A stretch of DNA of 64,000 nucleotides from Parasponia andersonii (lineage: Eukaryota; Streptophyta; Magnoliopsida; Rosales; Cannabaceae): the NCBI GenBank assembly GCA_002914805.1, contig JXTB01000177.1, positions 584,743-648,742 of the forward strand. The letters run 5' to 3'. The position numbers were made by a program, and so were the translations under genes. The notes under the pieces are model-generated. The model worked only from the letters and a program-made list of their open reading frames with translations, did no database searches and was not told the DNA's origin. Positions 21,355 through 33,479 of this stretch are shown piece by piece. How positions within the stretch are numbered: position 1 is the first letter of the stretch; every line of letters starts with the position of its first letter.

Positions 21355-23075
21355 TGTTGAGAAATTAAGGTTTCAATCTTACTCACTCTTATTTTAAAGA
21401 TAACAAACATTTGATTTAGTACTAATGATTTAATTTGAGTATGTAGTGAAATAGCTTTAAAGTTCTAGCTCAAGTTAATCAAATAATCAAGCTTGAAGAT
21501 GGATGCATATAGACTTATTAGAATCAAGCTTGAAGATGAACAATCAAGATACAATATCGTGTCTAGATAGGATATATTCATACTTAGTCTTGTATTTGAT
21601 TTAGTTTATTGCATATAAATTCTCTTTGCATTGGCTCATACTTTTCAAAATAGTTTTTAAACTACTTTAAGCCTAAAATGGTTATTTTTTTTTTCATAAG
21701 AAGTTTGAAAATATAATATAATGATCTCTTTGAATGGAAAAATATTTTTTAAAACATGATTTCTTAAGGGTAAATAATTTGCGAAATCATGATTCTTTGA
21801 AATAGGCTAAAAGAAAATTTTCTATTTGCAAACAAAAATGTGTTTTAGGATGAACAATTTCTAAATTATTATTAAATATCTTTGTGAAACAAAAACAAGT
21901 TTGCAATAGCCAAAATATTCTTTTTAAATTCATTTCTAATGTTTTTAAAGTATTTAAAATAAGTTTAGAAGTCAGTTTTTGAAAAACACCAAAAGCTGTT
22001 AAAATCTGAAAAATACTAAAATCCTGTCAAAATCTGAAATATGACCAAAATCGTACCAATACTGATTTTGGTCGACCAAAGTTGGTCAATCACTTTTTAG
22101 ACCAGTGACTAGAAATGACCATTGAAATTGAACTGATGTGTCAAACCCTAACGACTATATTTTTGGTTGACCAACTTTAATTTTGGTTGATTAAACGTTT
22201 GGCAGAAAGCTAATAACGACTATAAACGGTTAGTTTTCTTGGATATCTATATATAGAGCCTCATTTGATGGCTTTTAAGATAAGAGTATAAATGTAAATT
22301 AATATTCATCTATTCTTAAAGTGTCTTAGCCTATTTTCACATCAATTACACTTTCAAATCATATTGAGCCAATCTTAGAGCATTTATAGTGCATTATTCT
22401 CAAATCTCCTAAGCCAAAATTATATTAATTACTTTGTGAGGAAAATTTGTGAATGAGTGTTTACTCTTGATTATTAAAAAATTATTTAGTATGAGGTGAG
22501 GTTGCTACTGGATTCATAAACAACCTGATTTAGATGAGGTTGCTACCGGAGTCATATACAACCCGTGAGTTAGTGAGATTGGCATCATTGTCTAAACAAT
22601 CCGTATAGATGAGGTTGTCACCGGAGTCAAAACAATCCGAGGTTAGGCGTGATAGAGCCGGAGTCAATACTATTGTAAAGGCTAGGGTATGCCTAAGAAG
22701 AATTCACTCTATTTGTAAAAGGATTGGTCAAGCCCATAATCTTGATCCGATAATGGAAAGCTCAAAGCAAGTTACCGAGGGCCGGAGACATAGGCAAACT
22801 GTCGTGTTTGTCAAACATCGTAAAAACCGAATTTGTACTTTCTTTATCTCTACACTCTTTACTTTATTGTAAACTATTTAATTGAGCGTTTAATATTTAG
22901 TGTGCTTAATATACTTACTATTATTGCTATATATTTTGGCATTATTGTTGATTTAGCTAAAAAGTTTTAAAATAATGGTCTATAGTTTTAAATAATTGAA
23001 AAGTTTGTTAAAACATTTTAAAACTCAATTCACTCCTCTCTTAAGTTGTCAATCTTGGGCTAACAATGGCTAACA
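21355..23075 (+). repeat. Full 3' LTR of the SIRE-like element
   Basis: It begins TGTTGAGAAATTAAGG right after the polypurine tract and ends GGCTAACA. It contains two diverged repeats of GATGAGGTTGCTACCGG-type sequence near 22490-22650. A short ORF at 22609-22872 lies inside it and is not a gene. Confidence 0.8.
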
Positions 23076-23389
23076 ACTAAGAATTCAGTGGTAACATATG
23101 TTTTGCCATTTGAGACTCCATTGAAAAAGTCAATTTTCAAAAAGAGCTTAAAGGATTTTTAAAATGATCGTTTGAGCACCCAAGTGACTAATAGAAATTT
23201 TTTTGAGTGTCATTAGCTTAGTATAGCTACCATTTCAAGGTATGGGTTCAATTTTATTTATAGTTTTACATATGTTTTTATTTAAATTTGCATTATGACT
23301 GATTTATAAAAAATCGTGAATAACACAATAGTTCAATAAACTGTTAAGAATATTGGATTATACTAAGATTAGATTATATGATTTTTATA

Positions 23390-24934
23390 AAGTAATTTGC
23401 AACAAAATTCTTAACTTATAGCGCCTTTGGCATTTAGGTCTCTAATTTTTAACTATTAGTATTTAAATTCCCAAGGTCTCCAAATGTAGGTAGCCGTTAG
23501 TCCTAAGGGAAATCTCGTTTATTTCTCCAGTTAAAAATCACATGTTGTGCACATGGCCCTTTTAGGAAGGGTACTTGAAGAAAATTTTATTTTTGATATT
23601 CTAGCACTTTCCAAAATCGTTTCAATTCCTCCTCAAAAAAAATTTAAAAAAAAAAGTTAGACAATGGTTTTAAGCTGAAATTTGTGGTCGAGTATTATGA
23701 ACTTTCAAATACTTTTGTTGTAGTTTTTTTTTTATTTATTTTAGTTTTTTTTCTCTTTTAAGTACGTATCTGTAAGTGTTAAGCAATATATCCAATCCAA
23801 AAAAAAAAATAAATAAATAAAATAGGGATACCATAGATTAAAAGTTCTCCAACTCACCAAGGATCAATATAAACGAGCAATAACATAAGCATTATAAATA
23901 ATGAATGATCATATATCAAAAATAATCAATAATTTAGATTCAAAAAAATGGAACTATAATTTCAGGAAACAAATTTCAAATAAATTAAGAAAATTGATAC
24001 TTCAATTATATAGTTGCTAAAGGCATAAGGTACTGTTTACAATATATCCAACAGATTTCACAAAAAATTAAGAGGTACGTGCATATATCCAAAGGTTGCC
24101 GGGTTTCCTCAAAAAATAAATAAATAAATAAATAAATATATAAAGGTTGCTGGATTATACTATTTCCACCAAAAATTCCCAGAATATGCACTCCTTAAAT
24201 AAATGCGTCGAATTTCATATTTTCAACCAAAATTCTAAAATGTTCTAACTACCCGTAACATTAACAATCCAATAAGTAAAATTGGCCAAATACCCAACCA
24301 ATCTTAAGGATAGAATCTTTGAGATTTCTTCTTTCATTAACCAACATAAAACTAAAACAAACACATAACTCTAAACCCATATTTTTTTTCTTCTTCTTTG
24401 CCCCGAGTTCTTCATTTTCTTTCTTCAGCTTTCGAATTCCACATAGGAGGCCCTGGCTCAGAAGCTTTCTCCTCTCACAAATTGGTGGGCCATGCAAAAC
24501 AAAGTACCCACATCCTCAACTTCTCTATCGATATATTAACATTTCGCTTGAAGAAAATGAGAGAGAGAAACTAAATTTCAATTTTGCCTTTGAATCTACC
24601 CTTTTGTGTCGACAAAATCAAGCCAGAGGGAAAAAGATCAGTTCCTAGCTTTTGGGTTTCCCTCATTGCTTTTTTTCCTTCTAAAACCATTGTCCAACTA
24701 TTTTTTTTATTTCTTCTAAGGAATTGAAATGATTTTGGAAGGTCCTAGAACATCAAAATAAAATTTCCTCCAAATACCCCCTCCTGTAAGAGCCGTGTCT
24801 GCAGCAGGTGACTTTTAACAGAGAAAATAAACAAAACTACCCTTACGACTAGCGGCTGCAAGTATTTCAAAAGTCAAAGGTTTGTTAGTAACCTAACTGC
24901 CGGTAAAGGTTTGAGATTTTTGCTGTAAATTATT
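23390..24934. mobile_element. Non-autonomous Mutator-like element with ~235 bp terminal inverted repeats
   Basis: The first ~235 bp (to about 23626) match the reverse complement of the last ~215 bp (from about 24720): AATTTGCAAC.., the CCGTTAGTCCTAAGGG tract and TTCCAAAATCGTTTCAATTCC all have partners. The flanks carry the same 11-mer TGATTTTTATA (23379-23389 and 24935-24945), and the flanking DNA is one LTR that becomes continuous when the block is removed. Long TIRs with a 9-11 bp duplication fit MULEs. No transposase is present. The 24319-24660 interior is a pyrimidine-rich segment that could be captured DNA, but I do not recognise it. Confidence 0.78.
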
Positions 24935-25952
24935 TGATTTTTATACATATTTTTAAATTATAATTATCGGATGATAAAGTGGACCGTTGCACATATTACC
25001 GTAAATCACAAAATAATATCAAATAAAATTTTAAAACATAATTTAATTAGTTATCATACACTTGAGTTTTGCTATTGCATCGCGGTAGTTTAGATTGCAG
25101 GCAAGTTGCTACAGTACTAGATGAGAGATTTAGGATTCTGTGCAGATTTTTGCTGACATAATTCTGGTTAGTATCAGAATGTTAAGTACATCTACTAAAG
25201 AAGTAGTATTACAGGACCGTGATGAGAGAATAAGAGCTTATTCATATACCTGGTTGATGTATAATATGTATAATTATGTGGATTTGGTTTTAGTTTTAAA
25301 TATGTGATTATTGTTGATGTTATTTATTTTATAAAATTAGTTTATAAATGAATTTAAGAAAAGTACTAATTATACAGGTTTTAGAAATTACATTCATTCA
25401 AAAAAATAATTGAATATGTGAATGCTCATCCTTTATTTTTCCACTCTTAAGTAGTGTTCACTATAATCTTAGAGATTCAAGAACAGAATAAAAAGAATCT
25501 CGTTACTGATTTAAATAATTGGTAACTGCGTAAAATACTTCTATTGAATTCTCTTGGTTTGTATTAATACTTAAGGGCTAATATCACGAATTTGGTCTGT
25601 AAAACTATGATGACTGAATTGTAAAATTGATGATGATACCTATTTTTATTTTATAAATTTTTTTATCAATCTATGTCTAACTATGATCACAAAACTATGG
25701 GAATTATACTTTAAAAACTATTTTATGAATTTATCAAAAACTACTATGAAATTTTGATTTGTGAAATTTCTTTTCTACTACTAACCTGAGGTTTGGATTG
25801 TGACAGTTACAATTAGATGTGACCAAATTCTCTAGCCTATTAGGAACATCCTCAATCCATGTAACAAAACAACAGTTAGAATGACGTAGAACAAAAGTAA
25901 GAATTAGTAATAAGCAGAAAGATAAGAGAAGGAGAGAGACTTAGAGAGAGGA

Positions 25953-28360
25953 TGTCATGACCCCAACCCAGGTCAATGGCAAAGAAGAAAATTTTAGTTT
26001 TACAAAATAAAGGAAAATTTCAATATTTTTAATTCTTTGAAAAAAACATCAACTTGTAGTAAAAATGGTATATTTAAAATATTTATAAATTACTAATAAT
26101 TTTATTTTTTACCATTAGAAAATAGTTAAAAAGGTCAAGCATTCAAAAATAGTTAATAATCTATTTAAAATTTCCAAAGTGTCCTCATTTTTACAATGCC
26201 ATTCATTATTTTAAAACTCTCTCATATATCTATTTATATATATATATATATATATAGAAATCTATTAAGAGTGGTTGTAATATAAAGTTAGCCGATACAT
26301 AATCTCTAAATGATGTAGAAAAAGGCAAACAAGAAACAACTCCATATAGGTATTCAACTTCAAGAGGCTATTCAAAAATGCGTAGACCAACAGAAGCATT
26401 ATGCAAAGGAATAAAGGTACGATATTTTATTCAAAAACCAGCCAAGTAAATACCTTTATTTTGTAAGGTACACTACATTTACATATAAATTAAAGTCCTA
26501 AAAATGGGGACTCGATGCCAATCAAAGCAAGGAAATGACATGTACATAAAAAATAGCCCAAAGAATCACTAGTCCACATTCTTTTATCTACTAGAGAAGC
26601 TTCGGAATAAAAATTCTTCATAGGAAATCTAATAAATAAATCTAGCATGTAACCTCTCCATCATTCAAAAAGACAAAAAACACATGTATTAAAGATCCCA
26701 AACTTAAGACAATCTCTCAACCTCAAGAACAGACAACAAAAGAGGGTATGGAGGGAAACTTAGACAATCCACCAGAATAGAAAACAAAATTAGAACCATC
26801 AAGTTTGCTCAGGTAAAGAAAATCCATCACCAGCTACTCTAATAACAAAATAAGTTTATCTGGATCATACACAGTAAAAAAAGAAACAAACATTGGTAGG
26901 ACAACTAAGGAAGCAAGAAAATAATCAAAATAAACTCATCCATACTTAAGAGAAGCAATGTTTTAGTAATCCAAACTCTTCAAAAATCAATCAATAACCA
27001 ATCCAAAACACGTGAATCTTTTGCAGAGAAACATTAGAAAAAATATATGGCTTCTATTTTGCAAGATGTCATTTTGGTGCGTAAAGCTCTATCATGAACA
27101 AAACATAAGATGACAACATAAGTTAACATAGTCCACAGACCACAGCAATATAGTTCCAAAGAAATCTTAGAAGCTCAAAAAAATTGCCAGAATATGAAGG
27201 AACTATATAAGAAACTCTATTGACCTACTAGAAGTCTCACAGAAACTAAACCTAAAAAATGAGGAAAAATGGGGATGAGCATTCGCATGCTCAGTAGGAA
27301 ATCAATAACCTTTTTTGGAAAACCATTTGTACTTTTAAAAACCATGCATAGTCAATTATTCATAAACAAGTGTACAAAAACCATATACATATAAATGTTC
27401 TAAATCTAGTAATATAAACTATATGTACATATAATAAAAGTCGTATATCAAAAATCATACAACACATGGCATAAATCACCTAAACTCATGCGTTCTTATC
27501 GCTATCATAAACCTAAGTATTCCTCACGCTGTGTGAACAGATACTCTACCTTAAACTGCATGATCATATGTCCTAGGGGCTAGTTTCCTGTGAAAGTATA
27601 TGGATTTTCACCGAAGGTGGAGTCGTAGCCACTTAAAGGGGTCCCCACGCATATTTATGGACTTGTACCGATGGTAGGTCGTAGCCACTTATACTCACCC
27701 GTGATTCTAAGGTGGTACTCATGTATAATCTTATGATACGTGTAGTATGTACTGGTTCAAAAATCTTCGTACAACTATTTTTTTTCCAAACCATCACATT
27801 TAGTAAAATTAATTACCAAATAAAATAATTAATATTTGATTCATTAAATTTTGGTAGAAGCAAAAGAATCTAAAATTATTTATTTTAAAATAAAAAGCTG
27901 GAAATTGATCCCCTACCTCACCGGGATAGCTAAACCTAGCTAGTGTGTGCTCGTAGTACCAGTACCCAAAAATCTATAACATTCATACTTGAAGCAAAAA
28001 TGCCCACGATTAATGCTATTTTCACAACTCTCCCTCCTTTTATCTGTAAAAACTTAATCTAAGGCCCATCTTTCATAAATCCACATTAGCTTAGTAAAAT
28101 AGCCCGAATTCTAGGGTATGTTTAGTGATTTACCATTTATATAATTAGATTTCTAAAAATACCAATCTTTATAGAATATGTTATAAAAATACCATCTTAT
28201 GGGAATATTTGTAAAAAATTACTTTTCTAAAATTTTAGAAAAATACCAATATTTCTGGTTATCTATAAATATACTTAATTCTTAGAAATATTTAGAAAAA
28301 TATCATTTTTCTTCACAGCTGGTGGCCTATTCTCAGTTATCAGTCAAGGTTTCTACTATA
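25953..28360 (-). repeat. Antisense gypsy LTR, right end truncated
   Basis: It opens TGTCATGACCCCAACCC on the + strand, like the LTRs at 138 and 39855, and contains family segments such as ATGCTCAGTAGGAAATCAATAACC (near 27289, compare 40230) and CCCCTACCTC (27911). A diverged ~60 bp repeat around GTCGTAGCCACTTA occurs twice at 27598-27690. The expected ATTTTACA end and internal region are not found after about 28360. Confidence 0.65.
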
Positions 28361-29543
28361 TTTTTTTTTCCAATAGAAAGACTTTTCCGTCAGTATAGAC
28401 CTCACATAACGACAACAAAATTTTTCGTCATTATAACCTATAACTATAACTTTATAGACATATATGTTTAAAATAATATATATAAATTAGATGTTCCAAA
28501 TTAAAAAAATCAATTAGTTTATTTTATCTAAATTAATCTTAAGTAATTAATTTTAAAAAATAAACAATAAACTTATACCCACAAGTATTAGAATCAAACT
28601 CCAAAACCTAAATCATTAGAAAATCAATCCAAAAAATAAATTACCAAAAATAAAACTACACCTCTAAATTCAAAGTTAAAAATTAAAACTAACACTCTCA
28701 AACAAACATATTCCATATCCTAAAAGCAAATTATTAACAAATTTCATAAACCAAAATATATATTTCATAAAATATATCTTCAACATTATCAAATCAATAA
28801 ATACACTACAAAATTATAACACAAAATCCAAATGTTCATATAAATACACAAAATATTTAATCCTCATATTTAAAAATAATCAATTAAATTATATTAAGAT
28901 TTAGGAAAACTTATCTCTCTAATGAAGAAAAGTTTCCAAATCTATGATAATACAAACTTGAATTAATAATTAATCAAACAAACAAAAAATTAGTATTTAT
29001 AACAAAAAAATTTATAAAATACGTAAAGCGAAAATTAATTACACTGCACCGCATCAATTCGTGTGGTTTTTTCACATATGTGGTTCGATATAGTTTGAAT
29101 TTTCCACGAACGGTATAGTACGGCACGATTTGCGGTGTAGGGGAGTATTTGTGCGGTTCGGCAGCACGGTTTATATTGTAGGGGAATATTTGTGCTATTC
29201 AAACCGAACCGCACTACACATATACAATATGTGTTTTGTCTTTCAATTATTTTGCTATTTCAACAAATGACCTAGCGCATTTAAAATAAAAAAGCCCAGC
29301 AAGAAATTTTGTATATGTATCATTTACTGTCTCAGATTTAAGCCCAATAGCCAATTCCATCACTTATTCTATTAGGGCTTTTACTTTTTCTCTCAAGCTT
29401 CTATCACACGACCGAAAACTTCACTCTCATCTTTTAATGATTTTCATCCTTCAAGACTCACGTTCTAACCCATTCAAAAAAAAAAAAGACACATTCTAAC
29501 TCTCTCCGTCGCTCATGCTTGGCTACAAACTAGCACTAGCCAC
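28361..29543. other. AT-rich intergenic region
   Basis: No gene seen. It contains a small GC-richer patch at 29040-29220 with an 11-bp inverted repeat, and long A/T-rich low-complexity stretches. Confidence 0.4.
29151..29214. repeat. Small inverted repeat with GTGCGGTTCGG arms
   Basis: GTGCGGTTCGG at 29151-29161 is the exact reverse complement of CCGAACCGCAC at 29204-29214, with a 42-bp loop. The motif TGTAGGGGARTATTTGTGC also repeats directly at 29137 and 29177. Similar GCGGTTCGG arms occur in small plant hAT-type elements; this may be the relic of one. Confidence 0.4.
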
Positions 29544-29792
29544 TAAGGATGTAAACAGGGTGGGACAAAGTTGGTCGAGAATGCCCCCTACCCCCGTCCT
29601 CATTTCCATATTTCATCCCCAGTGAGGCATGGCAGAGAATCCTCAACACTGTCAAGGTAGTGCGGAGAATCCTCGCATCATAAAAATACTAATTAAAATA
29701 AAACTTAGTTATTCTTTATTCTTAGAGATGAAATTTTATTTTATCTCTTCATTCAACATCATAGAGTTATTTAAAAAAAAAACATCATAGAG

Positions 29793-29836
<44 letters not shown>

Positions 29837-30191
29837 CTCCAATCCAATCTTATTAGAATAAAAAACATACAAAATACAAAGAACAAAAAAAAAGACACAA
29901 ATTCAAAAACTAGAAAAACACCCTGAGACCATAAATACCATAATGTAATATATGTTATGTTTTTATATATATAATTTCATTTTTGTTATATTTATGTATA
30001 TAATTATTTTTAAGAAAATAATGTAATATGTATATCGGGGTGGGTTTCGGGTGAGGAATGCCTACACCGATCATGCCCTGACTTCAGCTTGGGTATGTAA
30101 ATACATACCTGACCTTGTCCTCGTCTCCAAATAACTCCCTTTGTACCCGTTCCATCAGGGACAGGCCTCACAGGGCAAATTGACAACCCTA
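29544..30191. mobile_element. hAT-like non-autonomous element
   Basis: Its left end TAAGGATGTAAAC and right end (reverse complement TAGGGTTGTCAAT) are similar, and the subterminal regions are GC-rich with GGGTGGG/CGGGTAC-type runs on both sides, a look typical of short plant hAT elements. Flanking 8-mers CTAGCCAC (29536-29543) and GTAGCAAC (30192-30199) agree at 6 of 8 sites. The middle contains a TA microsatellite and no transposase. The ORF at 30010-30198 falls in the terminal region and looks like chance. Confidence 0.5.
29796..29832. repeat. (TA)n microsatellite
   Basis: About 18 uninterrupted AT dinucleotides, inside the hAT-like element. Confidence 0.9.
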
Positions 30192-30199
30192 GTAGCAAC

Positions 30200-32529
30200 C
30201 GTCAACTAGGCCCACTCATCTCTCACTCTAGACTATCTTCATTCATCTTCCTATGCCAAGTGGCATCTCTCTAGATAAATTCTTTTCGTTCATCTTCCAT
30301 ACATCTAGTTGTTTATGTCGTTAGTGACTCTTCCCATTGATAGATAGTAAATATTTTTTTATTTTATTTTGTTATATCTTATCTGTTTCATTGTTTTTAT
30401 TAATATATTTGTTCCTATGAGAGAATTTAGCCGATAAAAATTAGATTAGGGTTGTGCGGAAATCATGAGTTGTTGTCAAAAAGCATTGCCAAAATGAAAG
30501 TTGAATCAAAACCTAAAGCTAAAATTACTATGCATGACTTGTCCTCCAAACCGTGAAACCGATTGCAGCGTACTGCACAAAGCAAGCATGGTTTGGCAGT
30601 TTACATTCACAATTTTAGATTGCATGATCTATCATTTTGGCAAAATCAAACATGCAATTTGGTATATTAAAAGAGTGTTCAAACCGACTTAACCGGACCA
30701 TGAGCACCCCTAGACTCTGCTAAAGTTGAATTTTATTTTATAATAGGTGCAATTATAGGTTCCTTAGGTTCTCACTAAATTATTAAGAAACCTTAACAGA
30801 TTGTTTATGAGACTTGCTTCAGCTACTATTTAATTGTCGTATTTTATCCAATTGGCGTTGTATTTTTTGTATCCTTTGGTAATGTTGGCAAAATTATTTG
30901 AACTCAAGCAACTAACTTTCCAAATTTGGAGTCTTCGGGATGATTTCCAATATTGCAAACATGCATAGCTAACACTAAGATATCATTATAGACAGTATTT
31001 AATTCAATTAGCCTAGGCTCGTAATAATAGTGAACTATGAAAATAGAGTTATTTTGTATTTGAATGCCAAAATTTTGTTATGTTCTTGTTGAAATAAAAT
31101 AATTTTCATTGTCATTTATCGTTTTTATTAATTTTATAGGTAAAGTAGGTGAAAATGGCAAAATTCGCTAATTTGAAGCTGATACAGGCAAAAAGGTCAT
31201 TTAAGAAATCAAGAAAAAAGTTAAAAAGGAATTAAAAAAATATCTTCAAATCGAATCACACGTGTAGGAGAATCTGTATGCATGCCACGTGTGTCTGCAG
31301 TAATCAATCTGATCCGAATGGCTTTAGAGAGTGGGTGTGCTCTTGAGGTCTAGACAACATTGCTTCTACAAGCTTTATCGCTCGGCGACCGAACCAGAAA
31401 ATTTTGTTAGGGGGCATATGTTAAATTTTTTAAAACTAATTTTAAAATATATTAATTAACATAAACTAATATAAAATTAAAAATGATATTTAAAGTGAGT
31501 CTAAAGAAAAATTATCTAAAGTATAGGTAAAATTTAGTACTTTGAAATAATGTAAGTAAAGTTCAAAAATTTAATAAGAATTAGCAGATTATATGAGGAA
31601 TATTATTGAATTTTATTTATTGAAAGAGAAAAAAACTATAATCACAAAAATTTAAGAGCAAATAAAGAATAAAATTGAGATTTTTTTGATAAAATAGAGA
31701 TAAAAAATACAATTTTTAAAAAAGTGAGGGCCACCGCCTCTAGCCTGAGTTGGCTCTGTTGGTGCTATCACCAAGCTTTCTAACTACTCATCGTAGTCAT
31801 TGTTGAATTCCTACAGGCTTTTTATGAGTAGTACGCGTATGTTTGTGCCTTGTTTTAAGGTAGCAGTAACTACGAGTAAAATTCGATAGAATAAATAATT
31901 AATGTCATCGCATAAGCATATTCAACTTGATTCTAAGTAAATTTTGACATGCATATTCAACTTGTTACTGGGCCATTTCACCACAAAACATTCATGCATG
32001 CATTCTAACACAATCTAAGCATAACACAGCAACCAAGAAAGCACAAAAATATTATCAAACTCGATATCACAGTCATTCATATTTAGGTTCATCAATGGCC
32101 AAAATTAATTAAAAGCCTAAGACCAAGAATAAATTACTATACAATCGACTTTCTCTTCAAACGTCAATGCAACAACTATGGACCTCCAGACACTCAATTA
32201 AATAAATAATTTGATGAGTTTACAGGCTGAAAGTGTCTTGAGTTCAAAGAAAGAAGATGAGAAACTTTTCAATTTTTTTTCTAGAGTTTAGGTGAAATGA
32301 AGACTTTAGTCAACCTTTGCTATCTATGTTGACTTGGAAAATAATAGCACACCGTGGGTAAATGGCCGAGTACTCAGCTATTATGTGCCCAAAAGCCACC
32401 TCATTTTTGGCATAGTTTCTCTCCTAGACAAATGTCATGCTTCTCTTCCACTTTGTCTTCCCTAGAATTTTCTCCAAGTGATTATGCAGTAATCCTTACT
32501 ACTAGATGCTTAACCATTTTAATTTGAGC
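30200..32529. other. Non-coding intergenic region
   Basis: No ORF above 63 codons and no recognised protein. A stretch near 31395-31770 (GTTAGGGGGCATATG at one side, GTGAGGGCCACCGCC at the other) looks repeat-like but has no clear ends. Confidence 0.4.
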
Positions 32530-32533
32530 TTAA

Positions 32534-33191
32534 TGTCATGACTCTTACCTCAAATTAGGCAATCATGCGGCATTTAGTATTGTCCGTCGCACTAAATCAG
32601 TCTACTAATACTCGAAAAAGGGGTTTAGAGTAAGCTGTGAGATAAAGTAGCAAACGATAAGAGAGTTTGAGTGAATGAAACCTTTATATTACTCTTAGAA
32701 CGCTTACAACTCTCACAAATGGGACTTGTATATGTATGAACCCAAGGAGTCCTTTATATAGGCAAAGCCTAAATCAACCAAAGTTTATGATCGTGCCAAG
32801 TGGCATGATCTTACAAAGGGTCTAGAATATTTTCAAATAAAATAATAATATTTACAAAGATATTTATCTGGAGAAATTTAGAACAAGTATGGCCTAGATC
32901 CTTCTAGGAGGTTCACCCACCATCTTGGCTATTCCAAGTTATTCTAGGAGCTTCTAATATTGTCCTAACCCATCTAGCACCATCTGGCCTTGTCTAGAGT
33001 CTTCTAAGACTTAGTAGTACCAACTAGAGTCTTCCACCATGGTCCAGACCTCTCTTGATCATTCTAGAAGTGTCTACCATGTTCTAGGGCTTGTCTCGAT
33101 CCTTTTGGGTGAGCAGCATATATATAGAGGATCTTAGAGCCATGAGCAGCAATATTTGAATTTTGAGGAGTCAAATAAGTAGGGCGTAATA
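32534..33191 (-). repeat. Left (3') LTR of the Reina-like element
   Basis: It runs from TGTCATGACTC to GGGCGTAATA. It shares with the other LTR the segments TGATCGTGCCAAGTGGCATGATC and GGAGGTTCACCCACCATCTT. Minus-strand GAGTGGGGGAGGG follows at 33192-33204 as polypurine tract. Confidence 0.9.
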
Positions 33192-33479
33192 CCCTCCCCC
33201 ACTCAAGTTCACGACATCCCCATTGTGTTATCGACTTTGAACCACTCAATATGGTTTTTGAATTACCATAAGGCATCTTCATGCTCCCAGCTAGCCTTGG
33301 CCTCAGGAAAATTCTTCTATTTTACTAGGTATTCTTGATAATTAGGCACATCACATCAGCGGATCAAGCGATCAACCAGAACATACTCTACCTCTTTATC
33401 AGAAGAGATTACTACTATAGTAGGAGTCTTTTTTAACTCGCTGCTTAAAGGATCTTCCTCATCTCCATGGTAGGGTTTT

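Larger units (their letters stand above)
17541..23075 (+). mobile_element. SIRE-like Ty1/copia element, pol-deleted and 5'-truncated
   Basis: PBS TGGTATCAGAGC at 17843-17854, a SIRE-type gag, integrase traces, a long AT-rich 3' region, a polypurine tract AAAAAAGGGGGAGAT at 21340-21354 and a 1721-bp 3' LTR (21355-23075). The 5' LTR keeps only its last 300 bp (17541-17840), matching 22776-23075. No reverse transcriptase or RNase H is visible, so the element depended on others. At 5.5 kb it is short for this lineage. Confidence 0.83.
16550..25805 (+). repeat. Sense gypsy LTR split by two later insertions
   Basis: Three blocks line up with one LTR of the 39855-42215 family read in reverse: about 16550-17540, 23076-23389 and 24935-25805. 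The last ends GGTTTGGATTGTGACA, the family's LTR terminus. Between blocks 1 and 2 sits a SIRE-like copia element (17541-23075), between 2 and 3 a MULE (23390-24934). No PBS follows 25805, so it is probably a solo LTR. Its left end is estimated. About 95 bp of LTR are missing at the copia junction. Confidence 0.7.

Noticed and set aside
24261..24648. Two overlapping ORFs of 78 and 109 codons on opposite strands
   Set aside because: Low-complexity Phe/Ser- and Lys-rich frames from a pyrimidine tract inside the MULE. Possible captured DNA, but not supported as genes.
26235..26256. AT dinucleotide run
   Set aside because: Simple low-complexity tract inside an LTR; not interesting by itself.
31395..31770. 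Repeat-like stretch with GTTAGGGGGCATATG and GTGAGGGCCACCGCC at its ends
   Set aside because: I could not match the ends as inverted repeats or find a target duplication, so no element is called.
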